Of a stretch of DNA of 14,412 nt, positions 7,603 to 14,412 are shown piece by piece (position 1 is the first letter of the stretch; each line of letters begins with the position of its first letter). The translations under genes were made by a program, and so were the position numbers. The stretch comes from Bacteroidota bacterium (GTDB taxonomy: Bacteria; Bacteroidota; Bacteroidia; UKL13-3). The notes under the pieces were generated by a model. The model was not told where the DNA came from. It ran no database searches and saw nothing but the letters and a program-made list of their open reading frames with translations. The stretch covers positions 1-14,412 of the forward strand of contig CANHJJ010000018.1 in NCBI GenBank assembly GCA_947460565.1. The letters run 5' to 3'.

Positions 7603-10506
7603 CTATTTTCCACCCAACTGTTGGTACCTTTGCATAGCTCCTTGCGCTTCTTGTGTTCTGCCAAGTTTGTTGTAAGCATTGGCCAAATCAGCCCAAGCCT
7701 GCACAAAATTTTGATTCAAACCTAAACAATATTCGAAAGATTCTGCTGCCTTATTGGTATTGTTAGTTGTTTCGTATGCCTTACCCAAATAATAATAAAT
7801 TTCAGGAATCTGCCCACCGTTTTTAATTGATTTTTCAAGTGTTGCAATAGCACCATAAGTGTCGTTCAAATTCAGTTTTGCAAGTGCAACATAGTAATAT
7901 GCTTCGGTTAAATTCTCCTTCAACTTAATGGCTTGCTCTCCAATCTTGATGCAATTTTGAAAGTCCTTTTTGTTAAATGCTAACAAGGCTTTGTTTGAAT
8001 AAGCTGAATAATTTTCAGGATATAAGGCAATGGACTTATCAAACTCCATATTGGCAGAATCAAGGCTATTGGCACCCATCAAAGCAAAGCCATACATGCG
8101 ATGTGCTTCTTCACTCTTATCGTCCCATTTCACAGCCTCTCTGAAATAATAAACAGCTGAATCGATTTTTTGTGAGTCAATAGCTCTATAACCCAATGGC
8201 ATCCACCAAACTTGACGTTTAACAACTACTGCCAATGGCACATCATCAGCCTTTACTTCAAACACTGTTCCTTTAGGAGGAAAGCCTCCATTTAACAATT
8301 GTGTTTTAGAGTAGGTTCTTGTTGTTAATATTTCATAATCCCAAAACTGTTTTTCTTCTTCATAATCACGTGTCCAATACACATTGATGCTATCACTTAA
8401 TCGTTTCGTGAAATAAGAAGCCGTTAATGGCTCATTATTTACCACAACCGTTAACTTTTTATTCTTAGGTTCATTTTTGGCTATCCATTCTGCCGCTGCT
8501 CTCACAGAGTTTGAATAATAATCTGTTTCGTAGTTGCCATAAGCACCATTAATTCCACCAATAAACTCATTGAAATATACGTACTCATTTGGGTGGTTTT
8601 TAATCATCCATAAGGTTGATTTGCCAGCCAATCCAAGCATCGCAGCCAACAAAACATATTTCAACCAAATGGGTTTTGCAAGTTTGTATAATGAGTCCCA
8701 ACCCAAAGATGCCAATGCTGCAAGCGAAGGATAAATAAATAAGTAATGTCTCCATCCATTGTAGTATGTTATGTTCTTTATTTCGGCATACACGATAGGA
8801 AAAATGACTGTGAACAAAACAAGTGCTATGGCCATTTTATTTTTATTGTTTTTAAATACAAAATAAGAACCAAGCAAAGCCGATGCGATACCTGCCAAAA
8901 CAAATAAAGGAAGCGTAATACCTAAGAATTTTAGAAGATAATACCATGGGGTGTAAATCATGTATGTTTTTTGACCTTCCCATAATTCAAGGTTATAAGC
9001 GTAGAAAGCATTTCCACTTGATTTGGTTAATGCCTGCAAAGGATTTTCTATCGGTCTGAATTGACCATAAGGCCATAAACTCAAACCAAACATATAACCC
9101 AAAACAGCAGCACATGATAACACAAGGGCATAAGGCCAAATGAGTTTAAGGGCTTTGCCGAAGCTTTCTTTTTTAGCATATAGTAACCATAGTATGCCCA
9201 TAAATAAACCCAAATAGGCAACCAATAAAACCCCAACAATACGGGAACCAATGGCTACCCCCAAACCCACAGCAAATACAAATACAGCACTGGCATTAAA
9301 TTTAGGCAAGTTTTTAAGAATTCTAATGATACCATAAACCCCAATGGCAAAGCCTGTTGCAAGCGGAATATCCGTTGGATTGTTCATAGAATGCCCAAAG
9401 AAAGAAGGCGTTAAGAAGATAATCCATAGAGCCATCAATCCCGCTCTCCATCCTGCCAATTCAAATGCTATTAAACCACAAAAGATTACTGCAATTAAAC
9501 CATATATAGAATTAAGTAAATGCCTTGTTCCAAATTCACCCCAACTTGGTTCATAATTTTTATTAATATATGATGCAATAACATTGATATGCTCGCCATA
9601 AAATGGATAATCGCGATGAGAAGTAAAACAGGTTGTATCTTTTCCATCTGACTCAAAATATTTAAGCATGTTATAACCATACTCATTATGCAATTTCGAA
9701 TCCCATGTTATACCATAATCAAAACTTTTTGACGGCATAAAATACATCATGAACAAGCATGAAACCAAAAACAACAATCTATATAAACCAGCATTGCTGC
9801 TGGATAGATTCATTCCTGTTTTAAAAGATTTAATCGGATTAAGGATAAACCAATGAAGTATATAAGTAAACCAACTAATGGGCGTTGCAATGATTTTTAC
9901 AAATGATGGTATTGCTGATTTTTCAGCAGCACTAATAGCAAACTCTTGAATGTTGATTTCAGATAATTGCAATTGCAATAAATTATTCTGATAGCTCTTA
10001 TCAGTTAGGCAAGCATTTTGAACTAACGTCTCAAAGCAGTCAGTTTTGACAAGCATAATTCCAAACTCGTTATCACTTACTAAAGAAGGAGTAAAAAATT
10101 TATATAAATGATTGTATAGTTTCAATTGCCATGGTGCCTTAGCCTTAGTATCAGCAAGCCTCGAGGCTATGTAAACTGTATCATTCGCAATGCTCTTTTT
10201 GTTCGAATTATACCAACCCAAAATAGCATTTAGGTTTAGTTTCAAAACATCATCCACCCAAACGAGCACACTACCTTGGCACTGATTTGACAGAGCTGTT
10301 AAATCGCTAGCAAAAAACAATCTGGCTTTTTGTAGCAATTCAGTTTGTGATTTTTCGATAGCTGTTTTAGTATTGTCATCACAAACAATTACAGCATCAA
10401 CATCACTTTTTGATTTATTAATACTTTGTAAAAATTGTGAAGTTTCTTTATCTGAATTTGACTTGTAATTGATTACAAAAGTTAACCTTGTTTCAATGCG
10501 TTGCAT
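7603..10506 (-). CDS. GT-C membrane glycosyltransferase with degenerate N-terminal GT-A domain and C-terminal TPR repeats
   Basis: 967 residues in three parts. Residues about 5-200 look like a decayed GT2/DPM-type GT-A domain: LTFVINYKS, AVIVCDDN and VLVWVDDVLKL stand where the first strand, DDGS and DxD would be, and SDNEFGIM resembles the D..CG segment. Residues about 240-635 hold roughly ten or eleven TM helices of a PMT/ArnT-like GT-C enzyme, with WDSKLHNEYG (268-277) in the first outer loop near the expected acidic motif, NNPTDIPL (375-382), GWRHYLF (584-590) and HPNEYVYFNE with GGINGAYG and YETDYY (638-664). Residues about 770-965 form five TPR units. Known members transfer sugar from a polyprenyl phosphate to lipid or protein on the outer face of the inner membrane; the acceptor here is unknown. 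The gene starts 4 bases after the methyltransferase stop and is last in a three-gene operon. Confidence 0.85.
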   Translation of the reverse strand: MQRIETRLTFVINYKSNSDKETSQFLQSINKSKSDVDAVIVCDDNTKTAIEKSQTELLQKARLFFASDLTALSNQCQGSVLVWVDDVLKLNLNAILGWYNSNKKSIANDTVYIASRLADTKAKAPWQLKLYNHLYKFFTPSLVSDNEFGIMLVKTDCFETLVQNACLTDKSYQNNLLQLQLSEINIQEFAISAAEKSAIPSFVKIIATPISWFTYILHWFILNPIKSFKTGMNLSSSNAGLYRLLFLVSCLFMMYFMPSKSFDYGITWDSKLHNEYGYNMLKYFESDGKDTTCFTSHRDYPFYGEHINVIASYINKNYEPSWGEFGTRHLLNSIYGLIAVIFCGLIAFELAGWRAGLMALWIIFLTPSFFGHSMNNPTDIPLATGFAIGVYGIIRILKNLPKFNASAVFVFAVGLGVAIGSRIVGVLLVAYLGLFMGILWLLYAKKESFGKALKLIWPYALVLSCAAVLGYMFGLSLWPYGQFRPIENPLQALTKSSGNAFYAYNLELWEGQKTYMIYTPWYYLLKFLGITLPLFVLAGIASALLGSYFVFKNNKNKMAIALVLFTVIFPIVYAEIKNITYYNGWRHYLFIYPSLAALASLGWDSLYKLAKPIWLKYVLLAAMLGLAGKSTLWMIKNHPNEYVYFNEFIGGINGAYGNYETDYYSNSVRAAAEWIAKNEPKNKKLTVVVNNEPLTASYFTKRLSDSINVYWTRDYEEEKQFWDYEILTTRTYSKTQLLNGGFPPKGTVFEVKADDVPLAVVVKRQVWWMPLGYRAIDSQKIDSAVYYFREAVKWDDKSEEAHRMYGFALMGANSLDSANMEFDKSIALYPENYSAYSNKALLAFNKKDFQNCIKIGEQAIKLKENLTEAYYYVALAKLNLNDTYGAIATLEKSIKNGGQIPEIYYYLGKAYETTNNTNKAAESFEYCLGLNQNFVQAWADLANAYNKLGRTQEAQGAMQRYQQLGGK

Positions 10507-10510
10507 AAAA

Positions 10511-11110
10511 TTATTTCTTTTTTAGTAATGCTACAAAATGAAGTTCACGACCAAATACCATGCTGAATGGGAATGCATAAAGAGGAATGGATTTTTTCAT
10601 GCTTACCACTTCTAAACCTAACTCATCAAAAATTTCTCTCCATTTATTTTCAGGTAAATAATTGTATTCTAAAACCACACCATGTGGCTTGTTGCCAATA
10701 TTGTCCATAAACTCTAGTATTTTATAATCGAGTTTATTTTTCCATAAATGATCTTTGATAATGATGTATTTGTTTGATACTCGCTTAGCCTCTGCCAACA
10801 ATTCCTTCACATGATGTAAGTGATGCAATACATCTACAAACATACAGGCATCAACACTATTGTCTTCATAAGGAATATGATGTCCATCGTATTCTTTAAA
10901 AGGAATGGCACATGTTGGTCTTGCCATGATATCAATACCAGAAAACTCTCTACCTTTCTTCTTTGAAGCAATTAATGAACTTATTGTTCCATCACCACAA
11001 CCCACATCAACAACCTTCTTAATTGATTCATCCATAACGGATGAAATTTCATTAGACAATACATTTATTCTTCGCAAAAAAACCAAATGGTGATGTATAG
11101 ACTTTAACAT
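10511..11110 (-). CDS. Class I SAM-dependent methyltransferase
   Basis: A 199-residue methyltransferase. Motif I is VDVGCGDGTI (34-43), the acidic residue ending strand 2 is D60 (SGIDI), and the post-core motif VDACMFVDVLHHLHH (86-100) is typical of the Methyltransf_11/UbiE-like group. The substrate cannot be read from sequence. No TM helix or signal peptide, so cytoplasmic. It sits between a polyprenyl-phosphate-type GT2 gene (6-base gap) and a GT-C gene (4-base gap), so a role in modifying the same glycan, lipid carrier or acceptor is a reasonable inference. It starts at ATG 11110; the next methionine (residue 26) is also before motif I, so a shorter form is not excluded. Confidence 0.88.
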   Translation of the reverse strand: MLKSIHHHLVFLRRINVLSNEISSVMDESIKKVVDVGCGDGTISSLIASKKKGREFSGIDIMARPTCAIPFKEYDGHHIPYEDNSVDACMFVDVLHHLHHVKELLAEAKRVSNKYIIIKDHLWKNKLDYKILEFMDNIGNKPHGVVLEYNYLPENKWREIFDELGLEVVSMKKSIPLYAFPFSMVFGRELHFVALLKKK

Positions 11111-11116
11111 AATTTT

Positions 11117-12280
11117 TTATTTTTTATTTACCCCCAAAACACTTAAAAAGAAACTCGCTAGCACTGTTTGCATACCAATAATTAAAAATACTACTGATGG
11201 AATTACCAGTCTTAAAATAGATGAATATTCAAGATTTCCGAAATTGGTTTTATTCCAAAGGCTAATGGAGTAAAATGTTCCAAACAATCCTGCTAGGGTG
11301 ATGATTATTCCAACCACTAAGCCTAACTCAAGGGTAATAAAATCAAACCACTTAAGTATATAGTCTTTCTTTGGAAGAAAACCCACTTGCAAGGCGTAGA
11401 CCCTTGTAAAAATAGCAAAACATACTGCTTGATAGCCTGTAATAATGAATGCTCCCGAGTATAGTAAAGTATTTGTATCAAAGGTAATACGGTTGAACAT
11501 ATCCATTGGACCTTGAATGATAAATCCTCCTAACACGAGTCCTATTATCATCAAAAACAAACCAGGGTATAAGAAAAGCCAACGTGGGCTATAGATCATT
11601 AAGAAACGTAAATGTCTCCATCCATCACGCCATGTGCGCAAATGTGGTGGCCGGCTGCGCCCATCCTTTGATAAAACAGTTGGCACTTCTGCCAATTTCA
11701 AATCGAAAATAGTAGCTTTCACAACCATTTCGCTGGCAAACTCCATTCCTGTTGTTTGCAAATCCAATACTTGAACTATGTCTTGTCTGAATCCCCTTAA
11801 GCCACAATGAAAATCACTTACGGGACATTTAAAAAACAATTGTCCAATAAATGACAAAACTGGGTTACCCAAATACCTATGAAGAAAAGGCATGGCACCT
11901 TCTTTTATACCACCCTTGAAACGGTTACCCATTACCAAGTCATATCCTCCTCTAAGTTTCTCAACAAAAAGAGTAAGGTTTCCAAAATCGTAACTATCAT
12001 CGCTATCGCCCATAATTACGTACTTTCCTTTAGAGGCCTCAATGGCTCCCATCAAAGCGCTGCCATAGCCTTTGCGAGGAATGGCAACTACCCTAGCACC
12101 TTCTTTAATTGCAATTTCCTGAGAACCATCTGTACTTCCATTATCCCCAATTACCACCTCTCCCTGCACATTGTTTTCTTTCATCCATGTAAGGGCCTTA
12201 CGTATACAAATAGCAAGGGTTTCAGCTTCATTTAAGCATGGCATCACCACGCTTAGTTCTATGTTATTTTCGTTATTCAC
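11117..12280 (-). CDS. GT2 family polyprenyl-phosphate (dolichol-P-glucose/mannose synthase-like) glycosyltransferase
   Basis: 387 residues. A GT-A domain (about 7-230) has SVVMPCLNEAETL (10-22), IGDNGSTDGS (44-53), the metal/nucleotide-binding DSDD (92-95), MGNRFKGG (117-124) and DFHCGLRGF (156-164), a combination typical of dolichyl-phosphate-glucose/mannose synthases and bacterial undecaprenyl counterparts. The C-terminus has about four TM helices (about 234-255, 271-294, 314-338, 353-384). The expected reaction is NDP-hexose plus polyprenyl phosphate giving polyprenyl-phosphate hexose on the cytoplasmic face of the inner membrane; the sugar is not known. The start is GTG 12280: no ATG or closer start is in frame between it and the upstream TAA, and it places the first strand at residue 8. 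First gene of the operon with the methyltransferase and the GT-C enzyme that could use its product. Confidence 0.92.
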   Translation of the reverse strand: MNNENNIELSVVMPCLNEAETLAICIRKALTWMKENNVQGEVVIGDNGSTDGSQEIAIKEGARVVAIPRKGYGSALMGAIEASKGKYVIMGDSDDSYDFGNLTLFVEKLRGGYDLVMGNRFKGGIKEGAMPFLHRYLGNPVLSFIGQLFFKCPVSDFHCGLRGFRQDIVQVLDLQTTGMEFASEMVVKATIFDLKLAEVPTVLSKDGRSRPPHLRTWRDGWRHLRFLMIYSPRWLFLYPGLFLMIIGLVLGGFIIQGPMDMFNRITFDTNTLLYSGAFIITGYQAVCFAIFTRVYALQVGFLPKKDYILKWFDFITLELGLVVGIIITLAGLFGTFYSISLWNKTNFGNLEYSSILRLVIPSVVFLIIGMQTVLASFFLSVLGVNKK

Positions 12281-12375
12281 CTTTTTTTGAGATTTGCGAA
12301 AATAAGAAAAATGAAGACTTATGGTAGAATATGCAGCAATTTGTTACAAAAACAAAAAAAAAGCAAAAACCTTTT

Positions 12376-12383
12376 TAAATTCG
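12376..12383 (+). promoter_or_regulatory. Weak -7-like element before the caspase gene
   Basis: TAAATTCG differs by one base from TAnnTTTG and ends 4 bases before the ATG at 12388. On the opposite strand TATTTTCG, also one mismatch, precedes the GTG at 12280. The 107-base divergent spacer (12281-12387) is A/T-rich and must hold both promoters, but neither is convincing. Confidence 0.2.
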
Positions 12384-12387
12384 TAGG

Positions 12388-14289
12388 ATGAAAATCAGAT
12401 TATTATATTTATTCATTTTCACTTTTTCAATAATATCATTCAATGGTGCTTCACAAATATGTAAGGTTACTAATGATGGCCCCATAAGGATGACTCCTTA
12501 CACAGAAAACCACAATATAGTAGGGAATATTAATAAGGGAACAAGTGTGTTACTTTTAGATTATAATTCTGTGGGATATTTTAAAATTAAATATCTTAAT
12601 AACATTTACTATTTACACGAATTTTATTTAGACTCATTCTGTACTGAAAATTATCACAATAAAATACCATTCGAATATAAAAAAAATACTCCAAAACCCT
12701 CAGCGCCTGCAGATTTAAAGTTTGTAAATATTTCATATAGTGATAAAGAAGGAAATGCAAATAATATTATTGACGCTGAAGAGAAATCACAAATAAAATT
12801 TACAATAAATAATAGTGGCAAAGGAAAAGCTTATAATGTGATTATTAGAATTAAAACGGAGAATATAATAAAGGATATTACATATCCTAAAGAATATGAT
12901 TGCGGAGATCTTGATGCCGGACAAGAAAAGAATATTCTTATTCCAATTAGAACTGGCAAGGATGTAGAAGATGGAATCGCTAATTTTGTTATTAGTGCCT
13001 CAGAAGCAAATGGATTTGACCCTAATGATGCGTACATAAAAATAGAATCACAAAAATTTATTAATCCTCAATTAAAAATTACCGATAATATTTTTAGCTC
13101 TGAAAATGGAGGATCAGCAACTTTAGGAAATAAAATTAATTTGAAAATTGGTATTCAAAACAAAGGGCAAGGCTTAGCAAAAAACATAAAAGTAATTTTC
13201 AACCTGCCTCCTGAAAATATTTGGCCGATTGGCGATGAAATGACAGAAATTTCAGAGCTAAAAGCGGGTGAAGGGAAAATTGTAGACTTTGATTTTTTTA
13301 CAAATAAACGTTATTCGGAAAAAGAGATTCCAATAAAAATTGAGTTAATGGAAAGCTATGGGAGGTATGGCGAAATCAAAACCGTGAGTGTTAAACTTAA
13401 TCAGCAGTTGCAACAAACCAATCAAGTGGTAGTTGAGGGTGTTAAGCAAAAAGATATTTCTATATCCCAATTTTCATTGCTATCTGATATTGACAAAAAT
13501 ATACCTGTTGCTAGTGGAACTAATCCCAATGCAATAGCTGTAGTCATAGGCAATAGCAACTATTCAAACACAAAATCTGTAGCCTACGCCATAAGCGATG
13601 CACAAAGCATGAAAAATTATTTAATCAATGTATTAGGTTTTAAAGAAGGTAATATTTTGTTTAAGGAAAATGCTACTCTTGGCGATTTCAATACCTTGTT
13701 TGGCACCAAGGAGAATCAAAAAGGTAGATTGGCAAATACCATAAAAGAAAACATATCGGATGTGTTTATTTTTTATGCAGGGCATGGTGCTCCTGGGTTA
13801 AAAGACAACAAAGGTTATTTTGTGCCAGTTGAGTGTAACCCCAACTATGTTGAAAACAGTGGCTATTCATTGGATGTTTTTTATCAAAACTTGGCTCAGC
13901 TTAAAGTAAAATCATTAACCATTGTGTTAGATGCTTGTTTCTCGGGGGCTAATGTATTTGATAAAATCAGTCCATTAACCATAAAAGTTATTGACCCAGT
14001 TTTGACAATGAAAAATGCTGTGGTTATTGCTTCTTCATCGGGTACCGAAGTATCCACTTGGTATGACGAAAAACAACATGGTATGTTTACTTATTTCTTT
14101 CTAAAAGCTATTCAAGACAAAGAACATTCGGATAAAAACAAGGATGGTGTTTTAACCTACCAAGAATTGTATGAATATGTTTCAGACAGAAACGAGGGTG
14201 TTCCATACCAAGCTGCACGCATACATGGCATAGAGCAACACCCAACCATTACAGGCAATATGAAAGAAAAGGCATTTATTAAATATTAA
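12388..14289 (+). CDS. Secreted caspase-family (peptidase C14) protein with SH3-like and duplicated beta-sandwich domains
   Basis: 633 residues from ATG 12388. A signal peptide (1-22, RLLYLFIFTFSIISF core) is followed by a bacterial SH3-like domain (about 23-86; PIRMTPYT, VGNINKGTSVLLL, YFKIKYLNN). Two related CARDB-like repeats follow (about 109-222 and 228-338), sharing the pattern ixNxGxGxAxNv (INNSGKGKAYNV; IQNKGQGLAKNI). The caspase domain (about 380-625) begins AVVIGNSNY and has the catalytic His in FYAGHGA (H466) and Cys in LDACFSGA (C517). DKNKDGVLTYQE (582-593) fits the 12-residue EF-hand loop (D1, N3, D5, G6, E12), suggesting calcium binding as in some metacaspases. So it is probably an active cysteine endopeptidase outside the cytoplasm, specificity unknown. 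The N-terminal half is more AT-rich than the caspase half. It is divergent from the glycosylation operon, and a second secreted protein gene starts 2 bases after its stop. Confidence 0.92.
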   Translation: MKIRLLYLFIFTFSIISFNGASQICKVTNDGPIRMTPYTENHNIVGNINKGTSVLLLDYNSVGYFKIKYLNNIYYLHEFYLDSFCTENYHNKIPFEYKKNTPKPSAPADLKFVNISYSDKEGNANNIIDAEEKSQIKFTINNSGKGKAYNVIIRIKTENIIKDITYPKEYDCGDLDAGQEKNILIPIRTGKDVEDGIANFVISASEANGFDPNDAYIKIESQKFINPQLKITDNIFSSENGGSATLGNKINLKIGIQNKGQGLAKNIKVIFNLPPENIWPIGDEMTEISELKAGEGKIVDFDFFTNKRYSEKEIPIKIELMESYGRYGEIKTVSVKLNQQLQQTNQVVVEGVKQKDISISQFSLLSDIDKNIPVASGTNPNAIAVVIGNSNYSNTKSVAYAISDAQSMKNYLINVLGFKEGNILFKENATLGDFNTLFGTKENQKGRLANTIKENISDVFIFYAGHGAPGLKDNKGYFVPVECNPNYVENSGYSLDVFYQNLAQLKVKSLTIVLDACFSGANVFDKISPLTIKVIDPVLTMKNAVVIASSSGTEVSTWYDEKQHGMFTYFFLKAIQDKEHSDKNKDGVLTYQELYEYVSDRNEGVPYQAARIHGIEQHPTITGNMKEKAFIKY

Positions 14290-14291
14290 AT

Positions 14292-14412
14292 ATGAAGTAT
14301 CTTGTTATCATCATTTTGATTTTTGTTTGTCACTTGGCAATTGCCCAAAAAACAGTGTCAATAAAAGACGCTGTTGGCAAAGCGTATATGTCGGATGATA
14401 AAACGGCAAACC
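14292..14412 (+). CDS. Secreted protein of unknown function (partial, N-terminus only)
   Basis: An open frame from ATG 14292 to the window end gives 40 residues: a signal peptide MKYLVIIILIFVCHLAIA, then QKTVSIKDAVGKAYMS and so on, with likely cleavage after AIA. It starts 2 bases after the caspase stop, so it is almost certainly co-transcribed. I do not recognise the mature part, which is too short for a family call. As an operon partner of a secreted caspase it could be a substrate, regulator or second effector, but this is only positional inference. Confidence 0.7.
   Translation, partial: MKYLVIIILIFVCHLAIAQKTVSIKDAVGKAYMSDDKTAN

Noticed and set aside
9495..9686. Overlapping minus-strand frame inside the GT-C gene
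   Set aside because: Shadow of the 967-residue gene; no start context and no family resemblance.
11879..12235. 118-codon plus-strand frame opposite the GT2 gene
   Set aside because: Antisense to the conserved GT-A domain, whose motifs are intact on the minus strand; no own features.
12388..14412. A caspase-based anti-phage system
   Set aside because: The caspase has a signal peptide and no nucleotide-binding, TIR, NTPase or reverse transcriptase gene is nearby, so an immune role is not supported.
1..14412. CRISPR arrays, tRNA or rRNA genes, insertion sequences
   Set aside because: No direct-repeat array, cloverleaf-like sequence, rRNA motif or transposase was seen on either strand.

Overview
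The window looks like a chromosomal segment of a Bacteroidota bacterium. The grounds are low GC (mid-thirties percent by eye), no Shine-Dalgarno sequences before the genes, several matches to the Bacteroidota -7 promoter element TAnnTTTG, and the gene families present: a PD40/TolB-like secreted protein, a small FeoB-associated-type membrane protein, a TPR hybrid histidine kinase, and a secreted caspase with beta-sandwich repeats. I cannot place it below phylum from sequence alone. There are no rRNA, tRNA, CRISPR, phage or transposase genes.

Layout. At the left edge (1-1640, minus) is a large secreted beta-propeller protein whose C-terminus lies outside the window; it starts at a TTG and its N-terminal half resembles a peptidase-MA domain with a lost HExxH. 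A 261-base divergent intergenic region follows, carrying one REP-like hairpin with a GTAG foot. Two plus-strand genes come next (1902-2667): a metallo-beta-lactamase-fold hydrolase with all its metal ligands, and, one base later, a 40-residue Cys-containing membrane protein. They converge, with only 4 bases between stop codons, on a minus-strand FAD-dependent geranylgeranyl-reductase-family oxidoreductase (2672-3916). Behind it is sucD, succinyl-CoA ligase alpha subunit (4041-4925, minus), with its own rho-independent terminator.

Upstream of sucD is a TPR-TM-kinase-receiver hybrid sensor (4968-7472, minus). It has lost the phosphoacceptor histidine (H to S) and the receiver acidic pair (to Q-N) but keeps an intact ATPase site and phosphoacceptor aspartate. 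Next is a tight three-gene minus-strand operon (7603-12280, transcribed from the right): a dolichol-phosphate-sugar-synthase-like GT2 glycosyltransferase, a class I SAM methyltransferase, and a 967-residue fusion of a degenerate GT-A domain, a GT-C membrane glycosyltransferase and a TPR tail. By inference, the first enzyme loads a sugar on a polyprenyl phosphate, the third transfers it to an acceptor on the outer face of the inner membrane, and the methyltransferase modifies lipid, sugar or acceptor.

At the right edge, divergently transcribed on the plus strand, is a secreted caspase-family protease (12388-14289): signal peptide, SH3-like domain, two related beta-sandwich repeats, and a caspase domain with intact His/Cys dyad and an EF-hand-type loop. 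Two bases after it begins another secreted protein, cut off by the window end.

The most unusual items are the pseudo-hybrid kinase, the secreted caspase with its co-transcribed unknown partner, and the GT-A/GT-C/TPR fusion. I see no clear evidence for a wholly new multi-gene system.
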